Of a stretch of DNA of 19,370 nt, positions 6,146-13,402 are shown piece by piece (the first letter of the stretch is position 1; each line of letters opens with the position of its first letter). The notes under the pieces are model-generated. The model was not told where the DNA came from. It saw nothing but the letters and a program-made list of their open reading frames with translations, and searched no databases. The translations under genes and the position numbers were made by a program. Source of the DNA: an uncultured Blautia sp. GTDB taxonomy: Bacteria > Bacillota > Clostridia > Lachnospirales > Lachnospiraceae. Location: NCBI GenBank assembly GCA_900541985.1, contig UQLX01000041.1, positions 1-19,370 of the forward strand. Direction: 5' to 3'.

Positions 6146-6649
6146 GTGACAGAGCAGGAGCGTTTTATGAAGGAGGCTGTCCGCCAGGCAAAAAAAGCAT
6201 GGGCTTTGAAGGAGGTTCCTATCGGCTGTGTGATCGTGTCTGACGGAAAGATCATTGCCCGAGGCTATAACAGGAGAAATACGGACAAAAACACTCTTTC
6301 CCATGCAGAATTAAACGCAATCCGCAAGGCCGGCAAAAAGCTGGGAGACTGGAGGCTGGAAGGCTGTACCATGTATGTGACTCTGGAACCCTGTCAGATG
6401 TGTGCCGGTGCTCTTGTACAGTCCCGGATCGACGAGGTGGTAATCGGAAGCATGAATCCCAAGGCGGGCTGTGCCGGATCAGTTCTGAATCTTCTGGAGG
6501 TAGACGGATTTAACCATAAGGTAAAGATTACAAAAGGTGTTCTTCAGGAAGAATGTTCGTCTATGCTTTCGGAATTTTTCCGGGAATTGCGTCAGGAGAA
6601 AAAACTCCGGAAAGAAACTTTGAAAAACAGATCAAACGAGGAGGAATGA
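6146..6649 (+). CDS. tadA: tRNA-specific adenosine deaminase TadA
   Basis: A 167-aa protein starting at GTG 6146, behind AGGAGAGGAG, with no better ATG upstream. It is a cytidine-deaminase fold enzyme that converts A34 to inosine in tRNA-Arg(ACG). The zinc and catalytic residues are visible: HAE at 53-55 (H53, catalytic E55) and PCQMC at 82-86 (C83, C86). The length is normal, and the N-terminal F-M-K-E-A-V helix is as in TadA. It is followed after 3 bases by yqeY, so the two form an operon from the promoter at 6082-6110. Confidence 0.94.
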   Translation: MTEQERFMKEAVRQAKKAWALKEVPIGCVIVSDGKIIARGYNRRNTDKNTLSHAELNAIRKAGKKLGDWRLEGCTMYVTLEPCQMCAGALVQSRIDEVVIGSMNPKAGCAGSVLNLLEVDGFNHKVKITKGVLQEECSSMLSEFFRELRQEKKLRKETLKNRSNEEE

Positions 6650-6652
6650 AGA

Positions 6653-7090
6653 ATGAATCTTGAAACATTGAGAAAAGACATGGTAGCAGCTATGAAGGCG
6701 AAGGATAAGATGACAAAAGAGGCGGTTTCCTCTCTGGTGGCAGCCGCAAAGAAAGCAGCGATTGATGAGGGCTGCCGTGAGGATGTTCCGGAGGCGCTGG
6801 TAGACCGTGTGATCCTGAAAGAACTGAAAACGGTAAAAGAACAGCTGGATACCTGTCCGGAAAACAGGGAAGACCTTCGTGCAGAGTATCAGGCAAGATA
6901 TGATGTGATCGCAAAATATGCACCCCAGCAGATGAGTGAAGAAGAAATCCGTGCTTATCTGGAGGAAAAATTCGCAGAGGTTCTTGCCACAAAGAACAAA
7001 GGTCAGATTATGAAAGCTGTCATGGGTGATCTGAAAGGAAAAGCAGACGGCAAGCTGATCAATAAGGTAGTTGCTTCTATCTGTGAATAA
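6653..7090 (+). CDS. yqeY: GatB/YqeY domain protein
   Basis: A 145-aa soluble helical protein of the YqeY family, which resembles the tail domain of the amidotransferase subunit GatB. Typical features are the start (LRKDMVAAMKAKDKMTKEAVSSLVAAAKKAAID), the central YAPQQMSEEEIRAYLEE and the end (IMKAVMGDLKGKADGKLINKVV). Its role is not settled; a link to tRNA or translation quality is assumed from the domain. ATG 6653 follows the tadA stop by 3 bases, and its ribosome binding site GGAGGAA lies in the end of tadA. A strong bidirectional terminator follows at once. Confidence 0.9.
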   Translation: MNLETLRKDMVAAMKAKDKMTKEAVSSLVAAAKKAAIDEGCREDVPEALVDRVILKELKTVKEQLDTCPENREDLRAEYQARYDVIAKYAPQQMSEEEIRAYLEEKFAEVLATKNKGQIMKAVMGDLKGKADGKLINKVVASICE

Positions 7091-7096
7091 ATAAAT

Positions 7097-7135
7097 AAAA
7101 GGAGGAATGCCTGAAAAGGCTCCTCCTTTTTATAT
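7097..7135. terminator. Bidirectional terminator shared by yqeY and SRP RNA
   Basis: AAAAGGAGGA (7097-7106) pairs with TCCTCCTTTT (7121-7130), with an inner GCC/GGC (7109-7111, 7118-7120) and a small loop. T-rich sequence follows on the plus strand, and TTTTATTTATTTA follows on the minus strand. It ends yqeY from the left and the SRP RNA from the right. Confidence 0.85.
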
Positions 7136-7142
7136 TTTCTTT

Positions 7143-7408
7143 TTACGCGCGCCGCACCTCGGAATGGACTCACAGACGTTACCTTTACAGCCAGCTCGGC
7201 CCAGGCACCCTCACGGCACACAAGAGCTTCTGCTTAGTGCTGCTGCATTCCTGCCCTGACACGGTTCACAGATTCCTGTTGCGTGAGACCCAGACGTCAG
7301 CGCCGCTTATAAAGGGCAGCTCTGCAAAATACAAGCCTCAGATTGGCATCACCCCTGCTGTAGCGGATTGCAGGTACAGGGCACCGCTAACTCCCCGGCT
7401 GCGCGGAA
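7143..7408 (-). ncRNA. ffs: Signal recognition particle RNA, large bacterial type with Alu domain
   Basis: The minus strand carries the SRP54-binding hairpin: GTCAGG at its start, stem GCA-GGAA-TGC with the GGAA tetraloop at 7251-7248, then GCAGCA and TAAGCAG. It also carries the Alu-domain sequence GGTGCCCTGTACC followed by GCAATCCGC (about 7385-7360), as in Bacillus scRNA. The two ends pair as CGCGCaGCC (7405-7397) with GGCGCGCG (7153-7146). The length of about 266 bases is that of the long Gram-positive form, not the 4.5S form. With FtsY and Ffh it targets membrane proteins co-translationally. Ends are inferred from the terminal helix and promoter. It fills the gap between yqeY and the phosphofructokinase gene; small reading frames there should be ignored. 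Confidence 0.94.
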
Positions 7409-7412
7409 TTTA

Positions 7413-7441
7413 AGTATAGACGATTTTTGCAGTCTTGTCAA
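7413..7441 (-). promoter_or_regulatory. Promoter of SRP RNA
   Basis: On the minus strand TTGACA (7441-7436), 17 bases, TATACT (7418-7413). Initiation near 7407 agrees with the 5' end of the folded RNA. Five of the six -35 bases are also part of the divergent phosphofructokinase promoter. Confidence 0.9.
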
Positions 7442-7464
7442 GAGGGGCAAAAGTATTATATAAT
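7435..7464 (+). promoter_or_regulatory. Promoter of 6-phosphofructokinase
   Basis: TTGTCA (7435-7440), 18 bases, TATAAT (7459-7464). The -35 overlaps the divergent SRP RNA -35 inside the odd palindrome CTTGTCAAG. Confidence 0.75.
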
Positions 7465-7500
7465 AGAGGAAATTACTAAGCGAAGCGGGGTGTGTCAACT

Positions 7501-8583
7501 ATGATTAAAAGAATCGGATTACTGACAAGCGGCGGTGACTGCCAGGCGTTAAACGCTACCATGCGCGGTGTGGTAAAGGCACTGTCCAATGCGGTAGATG
7601 ATCTGGAGGTTTACGGTTTTGATGATGGCTATAAAGGGCTGATCTATGGGAAATACCGTATGCTGTCAGCGAAGGATTTTTCTGGTATCCTCACGCAGGG
7701 CGGAACCATTCTGGGAACCTCGAGACAGCCGTTTAAGCTCATGCGGGTACCGGATGAGAAGGGGCTCGACAAGGTAGAGGCCATGAAGCAGACATATTAT
7801 AAACTTTGTCTGGACTGCCTGGTGATCTTGGGCGGAAACGGTACACAGAAAACAGCCAACCTTTTAAGAGAAGAAGGGTTGAATATCATCCATCTGCCAA
7901 AGACTATTGATAATGATATCTTTGGCACAGATATGACTTTTGGTTTCCAGAGTGCGGTAGATATTGCTACAAATGCGATTGACTGCATCCATACGACAGC
8001 TACCTCACACGGCCGTGTGTTTATTGTTGAGATCATGGGCCATAAGGTGGGCAGCCTGACTCTTCATGCAGGACTTGCAGGTGGTGCAGACATTATTCTG
8101 ATTCCGGAGATTCCCTATGATATCAAAAAAGTCACAGAGGCGATTCAGAGAAGGAATAAGGCAGGTAAGAGATTTACCATCCTTGCAGTTGCCGAAGGCG
8201 CTATTTCCAAAGAAGATGCAAAACTCCCCAAGAAAAAATACAAAGAAAAACTGGAAGAGCGGGCGAAGAAGTATCCGTCCGTTTCCTATGAGATCGCGGA
8301 TGAGATCTTTAAGGAAATCGGAAGCGAGGTTCGCGTAACCGTTCCGGGACACATCCAGAGAGGCGGACAGCCCTGTCCGTATGACCGTGTGCTTTCCACC
8401 AGGATCGGAGCAGGCGCTGCCGAGGCGATTCTTGATGAAGACTATGGTATTATGGTCGGTGTTGTCAACGGAAAGATCAAAAGAGTGCCTCTGGCTGAAT
8501 GTGCAGGCAAGCTGAAGATGGTATCCCCGAAAGATCAGACCGTAAAGGCTGCCAAACAGATCGGCATCAGCTTTGGTGACTGA
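7501..8583 (+). CDS. pfkA: 6-phosphofructokinase, group with G104/K124-type active site
   Basis: A 360-aa phosphofructokinase (fructose 6-phosphate to fructose 1,6-bisphosphate, glycolysis). I place the start at ATG 7501, 10 bases after GGGG (7487-7490); GTG 7492 is too close to any ribosome binding site. The phosphate-binding GGD is at residues 11-13, the phosphoryl-donor loop is GGNGT (111-115), and the catalytic loop PKTIDND (133-139) has the base D137. In E. coli numbering, Gly at 104 suggests ATP as donor, while Lys at 124 is shared with PPi enzymes and the ATP-using mixed group. The Asp that normally precedes (GGDG) is Asn here. Its promoter diverges from that of SRP RNA, and a terminator follows. 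Confidence 0.93.
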   Translation: MIKRIGLLTSGGDCQALNATMRGVVKALSNAVDDLEVYGFDDGYKGLIYGKYRMLSAKDFSGILTQGGTILGTSRQPFKLMRVPDEKGLDKVEAMKQTYYKLCLDCLVILGGNGTQKTANLLREEGLNIIHLPKTIDNDIFGTDMTFGFQSAVDIATNAIDCIHTTATSHGRVFIVEIMGHKVGSLTLHAGLAGGADIILIPEIPYDIKKVTEAIQRRNKAGKRFTILAVAEGAISKEDAKLPKKKYKEKLEERAKKYPSVSYEIADEIFKEIGSEVRVTVPGHIQRGGQPCPYDRVLSTRIGAGAAEAILDEDYGIMVGVVNGKIKRVPLAECAGKLKMVSPKDQTVKAAKQIGISFGD

Positions 8584-8626
8584 TGACGGGAGCAGCATTA
8601 AGAAAGAAACTATAAAATCATAACAG

Positions 8627-8670
8627 AGGATGCTGCAGGCGGTTCCGATGTGCTTTGCAGCATCCTTTTC
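8627..8670 (+). terminator. Terminator after phosphofructokinase
   Basis: AGGATGCTGCA (8627-8637) pairs perfectly with TGCAGCATCCT (8656-8666) around an 18-base loop. The T tail is short (TTTTC), so some readthrough into dnaX is plausible, and I see no clear promoter between here and dnaX. Confidence 0.75.
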
Positions 8671-8694
8671 ATTGCCATGAGAGGAGATTGAATT

Positions 8695-10302
8695 ATGAGC
8701 TATACTGCCCTGTACAGGAAGTTCAGGCCCGATAATTTTGACGATGTAAAAGGGCAGGACCATATTGTGACGACTCTGACCAATCAGATCAAGGCGGAAC
8801 GTATCGGTCATGCATATCTGTTCTGCGGAACCCGGGGAACCGGTAAGACAACAGTGGCAAAGATCCTTGCAAAAGCGGTAAACTGTCAGAATCCGGTAAA
8901 CGGAAGCCCCTGTAATCAGTGCGAGATGTGCAGAGCCATACAGGCGGGAACATCCATGAATGTCATTGAGATTGATGCCGCTTCCAATAATGGTGTGGAC
9001 AATATCCGTGAGATCCGTGAGGAAGTGACCTATCGTCCTACAGAAGGAAAATATAAAGTTTATATTATAGATGAGGTTCATATGCTTTCCACGGGAGCTT
9101 TTAATGCTCTTTTAAAAACTCTGGAGGAGCCTCCCTCCTATGTGATCTTTATTCTGGCAACCACAGAGGCACATAAAATTCCGATCACGATTCTGTCACG
9201 GTGCCAGAGATACGATTTTCACAGAATTTCGATTGATACCATTGCTTCCCGACTTACAGAGCTTCTGGAAGCGGAAGGGGTGGAGGCGGAGGAAAAAGCC
9301 GTCCGTTATGTAGCGAAAGCCGGAGACGGCTCCATGCGAGATGCGCTCAGTCTTCTGGATCAGTGTATTGCGTTTTATCTGGGCGAGACGCTTACCTACG
9401 ACAAGGTACTGGATGTTCTCGGAGCGGTAGATACAGAAGTGTTCAGCAGGCTTCTCAGAAAGGTTCTTGCAGGAGACGTGACAGGTTCTATCCGTATTTT
9501 GGAGGATCTGATCACCGGAGGAAGGGAACTGGGACAGTTTGTGTCAGATTTTACCTGGTATATGCGTAATCTCCTTCTTGTAAAGACCTCTGAGAACCCG
9601 GAGGAGGCTATTGATGTATCTTCTGAAAATCTGAAGCTCCTGAAAGAAGAGAGTGAAATGACAGATGTAGAGACTCTGATGCGTTATATTCGTGTTTTTT
9701 CCGAGCTTTCCAGCAAGATCCGTTATGCTGCCCAGAAGAGGGTTCTGGTGGAGATCGCTCTGATCAAGCTGTGCCGCCCGGCGATGGAGACGAATCTGGA
9801 CTCCGTACTGGATCGGCTGCGTGTTCTGGAAAAACGTATGGATGAAGCGCCTGCCAGGCAGGTGATCGTCCAGCAGGTGCAGGGAGCCGTGGCAGGAGAA
9901 ACTCTGACAGCAGCTCCGGAGATGAAGAAACCCCAAAAGGCGGCTCCGGAAGATCTGCAGAAGATCGTGGCGGGCTGGAAGGTGATCGTAGGGCAGACTA
10001 CAGCGGCCTTTAAGCAGGCTCTTTTGAAATCGATTCCTAAATATAATGGAGAAACAGGAGAGCCGGTGCTTTATGTGGAATTCCAAACGCCTCTGGGAAG
10101 AAATTATCCGGATGATTCGGATGCCTGCCGGGAACTGAAACAGATCATAGAGCGCCAGACCGGAAAAAGCGTAGAGCTTCATATGCTGGTGGCGGAGGAT
10201 CATCAGCAGACAAATCTGGTGAATATTACAGTGGATCAGGCAATACGGGAAAATATCCATATGGACGTAGTGGTGGAGGAGGAACCGGAGAGGGACTCCT
10301 GA
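8695..10302 (+). CDS. dnaX: DNA polymerase III subunits gamma and tau
   Basis: A 535-aa clamp-loader ATPase. Walker A is GTRGTGKT (residues 45-52), the zinc cysteines are C64, C73, C76 and C79, Walker B is DEVH (126-129), and sensor 1 SRC is at 168-170. Domain III follows, then a tail with Ala/Pro/Gln-rich linker (about 390-420) and a tau-like C-terminal part ending in acidic residues. It loads the beta clamp and holds the polymerase cores. ATG 8695 has GAGAGGAG 6 bases upstream. It precedes ybaB and recR in the conserved dnaX-ybaB-recR order. I looked for, but did not find, an obvious frameshift slippery site for a separate gamma form. Confidence 0.96.
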   Translation: MSYTALYRKFRPDNFDDVKGQDHIVTTLTNQIKAERIGHAYLFCGTRGTGKTTVAKILAKAVNCQNPVNGSPCNQCEMCRAIQAGTSMNVIEIDAASNNGVDNIREIREEVTYRPTEGKYKVYIIDEVHMLSTGAFNALLKTLEEPPSYVIFILATTEAHKIPITILSRCQRYDFHRISIDTIASRLTELLEAEGVEAEEKAVRYVAKAGDGSMRDALSLLDQCIAFYLGETLTYDKVLDVLGAVDTEVFSRLLRKVLAGDVTGSIRILEDLITGGRELGQFVSDFTWYMRNLLLVKTSENPEEAIDVSSENLKLLKEESEMTDVETLMRYIRVFSELSSKIRYAAQKRVLVEIALIKLCRPAMETNLDSVLDRLRVLEKRMDEAPARQVIVQQVQGAVAGETLTAAPEMKKPQKAAPEDLQKIVAGWKVIVGQTTAAFKQALLKSIPKYNGETGEPVLYVEFQTPLGRNYPDDSDACRELKQIIERQTGKSVELHMLVAEDHQQTNLVNITVDQAIRENIHMDVVVEEEPERDS

Positions 10303-10313
10303 CCTCAAACATA

Positions 10314-10342
10314 TTGACACAGAGAGAACAATAAAATATAGT
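10314..10342 (+). promoter_or_regulatory. Internal promoter for ybaB-recR
   Basis: TTGACA (10314-10319), 17 bases, TATAGT (10337-10342), in the 83-base gap between dnaX and ybaB. It would allow ybaB-recR expression independent of dnaX. Confidence 0.75.
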
Positions 10343-10385
10343 AGAATAGATATAAAAAAGTAAAAAGACCAGGAGGAATATAAAT

Positions 10386-10742
10386 ATGGCAAAGCGTGGA
10401 GGTTTTCCGGGCATGGGAATGCCGGGAAATATGAATAACCTGATGAAGCAGGCGCAGAAAATGCAGCGTCAGATGGAAGAAAACCAGAAAGCTCTGGAAG
10501 AAAGGGAATTTACCGCATCAGCGGGCGGCGGAGCTGTTGAAGTAACTGTTTCCGGTAAAAGAGAGGTCACAAAGGTGAAACTGTCCGAGGAGGTTGTGGA
10601 TCCGGATGATATCGAGATGCTGGAGGATTTGATTGTAGCCGCTTCCAATGAGGCGCTCCGTAAGGTGGAAGAGGAATCAGCAGCAGTTATGTCCAAGCTT
10701 ACCGGCGGTCTTGGTGGTCTTGGAGGAGGCTTTCCATTCTGA
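10386..10742 (+). CDS. YbaB/EbfC family nucleoid-associated protein
   Basis: A 118-aa protein of the YbaB/EbfC family, a small dimeric DNA-binding protein that coats the nucleoid. Visible are the Gly/Met-rich start (GGFPGMGMPGNMNNLMKQAQKMQRQM), the long amphipathic helix, the core AGGGAVEVTVSGKREVTKVKLSEEVV and the Gly-rich tail (GGLGGLGGGFPF). ATG 10386 follows an AGGAGGAA site. Its TGA stop shares one base with the recR ATG (TGATG), so translation of the two is coupled. It has its own promoter as well as possible readthrough from dnaX. Confidence 0.95.
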   Translation: MAKRGGFPGMGMPGNMNNLMKQAQKMQRQMEENQKALEEREFTASAGGGAVEVTVSGKREVTKVKLSEEVVDPDDIEMLEDLIVAASNEALRKVEEESAAVMSKLTGGLGGLGGGFPF

Positions 10743-11338
10743 TGGAATATTATAGTACACACATCAACAAGCTGATTGAACAGCTTTCCTATCTTCCGGG
10801 AATTGGGGCGAAATCTGCCCAAAGACTGGCTTTTCATATTATGAATATGCCAAAGGATCAGGTGGAGCAGCTGACTTCATCCATTACAGGAGCAAGAGAG
10901 AAAGTCCGCTACTGTAAAAACTGCTGTACACTGACCGATCAGGAACTTTGCCCGATCTGCAGTAACCCCCGCCGGGATCCGACAACGATCATGGTGGTAG
11001 AAAATACAAGGGATCTGGCAGCTTATGAAAAAACCGGCAAATATGAAGGGGTGTATCATGTCCTTCATGGTGCGATTTCCCCGATGCTGGGGATAGGTCC
11101 GGATGATATCCGCCTGAAAGAACTGATGCAGAGGCTCCAGAAGGATGTAAAAGAAGTGATTATTGCTACGAATTCCAGTCTTGAGGGAGAGACAACCGCA
11201 ATGTATATCAGTAAGCTGATCAAGCCGACAGGAATCCGTGTCAGCCGTATTGCGAGCGGTGTTCCGGTGGGCGGAGATCTGGAATATATTGATGAAGTGA
11301 CACTGCTCCGTGCACTGGAGGGAAGAGTGGAGCTGTGA
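10742..11338 (+). CDS. recR: Recombination protein RecR
   Basis: A 198-aa RecR, which with RecO and RecF loads RecA at gaps. Visible are the helix-hairpin-helix LPGIGAKSAQRLA (18-30), a four-cysteine zinc finger (C58, C61, C70, C73) and the Toprim domain starting TTIMVVEN at 81, with YHVLHGAISPMLGIGP and ATNSSLEGETTAMYI. The length is standard. The start ATG overlaps the ybaB stop by one base; the ribosome binding site GGAGGAGG lies in the Gly-rich end of ybaB. Its 3' end is 37 bases before the LacI-type gene, in the same direction. Confidence 0.96.
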   Translation: MEYYSTHINKLIEQLSYLPGIGAKSAQRLAFHIMNMPKDQVEQLTSSITGAREKVRYCKNCCTLTDQELCPICSNPRRDPTTIMVVENTRDLAAYEKTGKYEGVYHVLHGAISPMLGIGPDDIRLKELMQRLQKDVKEVIIATNSSLEGETTAMYISKLIKPTGIRVSRIASGVPVGGDLEYIDEVTLLRALEGRVEL

Positions 11339-11375
11339 CCGGAAACAGCGCCGGAAGAGAAAGAGGGGAAAACAG

Positions 11376-12467
11376 GTGGCGAAGAAAAAAATAACATCCT
11401 CTCAGGTTGCGGAGAAGGCGGGTGTATCTCAGGCAACAGTATCTATGATACTGAATCGCAGAAGCAATGTATCTTTTTCAGCAGAAACAGTGGAACGGGT
11501 GGAAGGGGCAGCCAGAGAACTGGGGTATGAACTTCCCAGACGGAGAAAACGCAAAGACGGCAAAAAGGAAAAGCTGATCGTGGTTCTCTGCCCTACTCTG
11601 ACCAGCCCTTACTATGTGCTGCTTCTGCAGGGAATCGAGGCAGTGGCAAACGAAAAGGGATACGGTGTTTTTATCTGCAACACACAGAGAGATGCCGGAC
11701 TGGAAGAAAAATATCTGCGTATGATCCGTACCATGCGTCCGCAGGGAATCATTTATACCTGTAATCCGAATCCGGATTTCCAGAAAAAGGTTGAAGAAAC
11801 GGCGAGAGAGATTCCTCTTGTGATCATCAGCAACAAAGAAAAGACAACTGCTGTGGATGCGATCAATCAGGATAATACCATGGTAGGGCGGCTGATGGCC
11901 CGTCATCTTCTGGATCTGGGGCACAGGGATGTGGCTTTTATCACACCGCCTCTGACCAGAAGACAATGGCAGAGATCCAGGAGGGTCGATGGATTTGTGA
12001 AAGAGTTTGAAAGAGACGGTCTTGCCGGACATGTGCTGATCCGTGCTGCGGACGAGGCTGTTGACCGCCAGATTCCGAGGATGGACTCTGAGTATACCAT
12101 GGGCTATCAGCTCACCATGGAGCTTCTCCGGGAAGGCAAAAAATTTACAGCCATTGCAGGGCTGAACGATATGATGGCAATAGGAGCAATAGACGCGTTG
12201 GAGAAATCTAGAATCCGTGTACCGAAGGATGTATCGGTGATCGGTTGTGACAATATTTTTTATTCTGGAATCAGGAAGCTTTCTCTTACCACAATCGATC
12301 ACTTTGTGGCATTAAAAGGAAGAGATGCCTGTGACATTATTATCCGTAAGATTTCCATGAACGATCAGTTTTATACAGAACCTCAGCCTACCAGTCTGTA
12401 TAATATAGAATATACACCGAAACTGATCGCCCGCAGGACAACTGCCTATGCCAAAACAAAAAATTAA
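11376..12467 (+). CDS. LacI family transcriptional regulator
   Basis: A 363-aa regulator. I start at GTG 11376 because GAGGGG lies 7 bases before it and the lacI-type HTH begins five residues later (ITSSQVAEKAGVSQATVSMILN); an earlier frame opening overlaps recR and lacks a ribosome binding site. The HTH and hinge (residues about 5-55) are followed by a basic stretch (PRRRKRKDGKK), then a periplasmic-binding-protein fold from about 65 to 355 (VVLCPTLTSPYYVLLLQGIE; HLLDLGHRDVAFI; AIAGLNDMMAIGAIDAL; VSVIGCDN). The effector should be a sugar or sugar phosphate. The neighbouring transaldolase-transketolase operon is the obvious target candidate, but no direct proof is visible. It may be cotranscribed with recR. 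Confidence 0.92.
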   Translation: MAKKKITSSQVAEKAGVSQATVSMILNRRSNVSFSAETVERVEGAARELGYELPRRRKRKDGKKEKLIVVLCPTLTSPYYVLLLQGIEAVANEKGYGVFICNTQRDAGLEEKYLRMIRTMRPQGIIYTCNPNPDFQKKVEETAREIPLVIISNKEKTTAVDAINQDNTMVGRLMARHLLDLGHRDVAFITPPLTRRQWQRSRRVDGFVKEFERDGLAGHVLIRAADEAVDRQIPRMDSEYTMGYQLTMELLREGKKFTAIAGLNDMMAIGAIDALEKSRIRVPKDVSVIGCDNIFYSGIRKLSLTTIDHFVALKGRDACDIIIRKISMNDQFYTEPQPTSLYNIEYTPKLIARRTTAYAKTKN

Positions 12468-12478
12468 ATATTCTACAA

Positions 12479-12502
12479 AAAAATATTAGTAATAATATTT
12501 TT
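12479..12502. repeat. A/T-only inverted repeat after the LacI-type gene
   Basis: AAAAATATTA (12479-12488) and TAATATTTTT (12493-12502) are perfect arms around GTAA. It could be a weak terminator for the regulator gene or an operator; the stem contains no G or C. Confidence 0.55.
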
Positions 12503-12595
12503 AAATGAATAGAAATATATGCGAAAAATCAATGAGAAAGCCATAAAAATTCTATGGAAACAAAAGAAAAACAGGCACAAAATTAATAAAAAATA

Positions 12596-12626
12596 TAATT
12601 ATTAATAATTTTTTTATTAATAATTA
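12596..12626. repeat. Perfect 13-base inverted repeat upstream of the transaldolase promoter
   Basis: TAATTATTAATAA (12596-12608) and TTATTAATAATTA (12614-12626) are exact reverse complements around five T. It ends 10 bases before the -35 at 12636. It may be a regulator site, or simply an A/T-rich UP element raising promoter strength. Confidence 0.6.
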
Positions 12627-12635
12627 CTGCCTGCC

Positions 12636-12663
12636 TTGACCTGTTGAAAGTTTTTGTTATAAT
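12636..12663 (+). promoter_or_regulatory. Promoter of the transaldolase-transketolase operon
   Basis: TTGACC (12636-12641), 16 bases, TATAAT (12658-12663), with an extended -10 TG at 12655-12656. Together with the A/T-rich region before it this should be a strong promoter, 65 bases before the start codon. Confidence 0.75.
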
Positions 12664-12727
12664 AAAATTATCAACGGCAGAAACAGCCGGAAGCAAAAGG
12701 GCAAAAACACAACAGGAGGGAAAAAGA

Positions 12728-13381
12728 ATGAAATTTTTTATTGACACAGCAAATGTAGAGGATATCCGTAAAGCAAATGATATGGGAATTATCTGTGGTG
12801 TTACCACTAATCCGTCCCTTATCGCAAAAGAAGGAAGAGATTTTAAAGAGGTTATCAAAGAGATTACTTCAATTGTAGACGGACCGATCAGCGGTGAGGT
12901 AAAGGCTACTACAACAGATGCAGAGGGAATGATCGCAGAAGGCCGTGAGATTGCCAAGATCCACCCGAACATGGTTGTAAAGATTCCTATGACAGTTGAG
13001 GGGCTGAAGGCTGTCAAAGTTCTTTCCAAAGAGGGTATCAAGACAAATGTAACTCTGATTTTCACTGCAAATCAGGCGCTTCTTGCTGCAAGAGCAGGTG
13101 CTACTTATGTTTCTCCGTTCCTTGGAAGACTGGATGATATTTCCACAGACGGTGTGGATCTGATCCGTCAGATTGTTGAGATCTTTGATGTTGCAGGTCT
13201 TGAGACAGAGATCATCTGTGCAAGTGTACGTCATCCGATGCATGTAACAGCGTGTGCGCTTGCAGGCGGACATATTGCAACTGTACCGTACAAGGTTCTG
13301 GAGCAGATGACACATCATCCTCTGACAGATGCAGGTATCGAGAAATTCCAGCAGGATTACAAAGCTGTGTTTGGTGAATAA
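12728..13381 (+). CDS. tal: Transaldolase, small TalC/FSA-type
   Basis: A 217-aa transaldolase of the short family that also includes fructose-6-phosphate aldolase. ATG 12728 stands behind AGGAGGG. The Schiff-base lysine is K85 in VVKIPMT. GVTTNPS (24-30) and the F-L-G-R-L-D-D stretch (130-136) are diagnostic. At the positions that separate the two activities it has Glu57 (GEVKA) and Phe130 (SPFLGR), where E. coli FsaA has Gln59 and Tyr131; that argues for transaldolase proper. It exchanges a dihydroxyacetone unit between sedoheptulose 7-phosphate and glyceraldehyde 3-phosphate, and sits 21 bases before the two transketolase genes, completing the non-oxidative pentose phosphate branch. Confidence 0.92.
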   Translation: MKFFIDTANVEDIRKANDMGIICGVTTNPSLIAKEGRDFKEVIKEITSIVDGPISGEVKATTTDAEGMIAEGREIAKIHPNMVVKIPMTVEGLKAVKVLSKEGIKTNVTLIFTANQALLAARAGATYVSPFLGRLDDISTDGVDLIRQIVEIFDVAGLETEIICASVRHPMHVTACALAGGHIATVPYKVLEQMTHHPLTDAGIEKFQQDYKAVFGE

Positions 13382-13402
13382 GCAGAACAAAAGGAGAATA
13401 TC

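Noticed and set aside
7003..7221. Small minus-strand frame at the end of yqeY
   Set aside because: It falls in the SRP RNA and the shared terminator; both explain the sequence.
8005..9081. Long open frame on the minus strand across pfkA and dnaX
   Set aside because: It lies opposite two clear genes with recognisable motifs, its translation looks like no protein family, and it has no ribosome binding site of note.
11478..12302. Minus-strand open frame of 274 codons opposite the LacI-type gene
   Set aside because: It is a shadow of the LacI-type gene, rich in His, Cys and Ser as antisense frames of this genome usually are.
12541..12557. CCATA...TATGG inverted repeat as a LacI operator
   Set aside because: The arms are five bases, the spacer is A/T-rich and lacks the CG centre expected for a LacI-family site.
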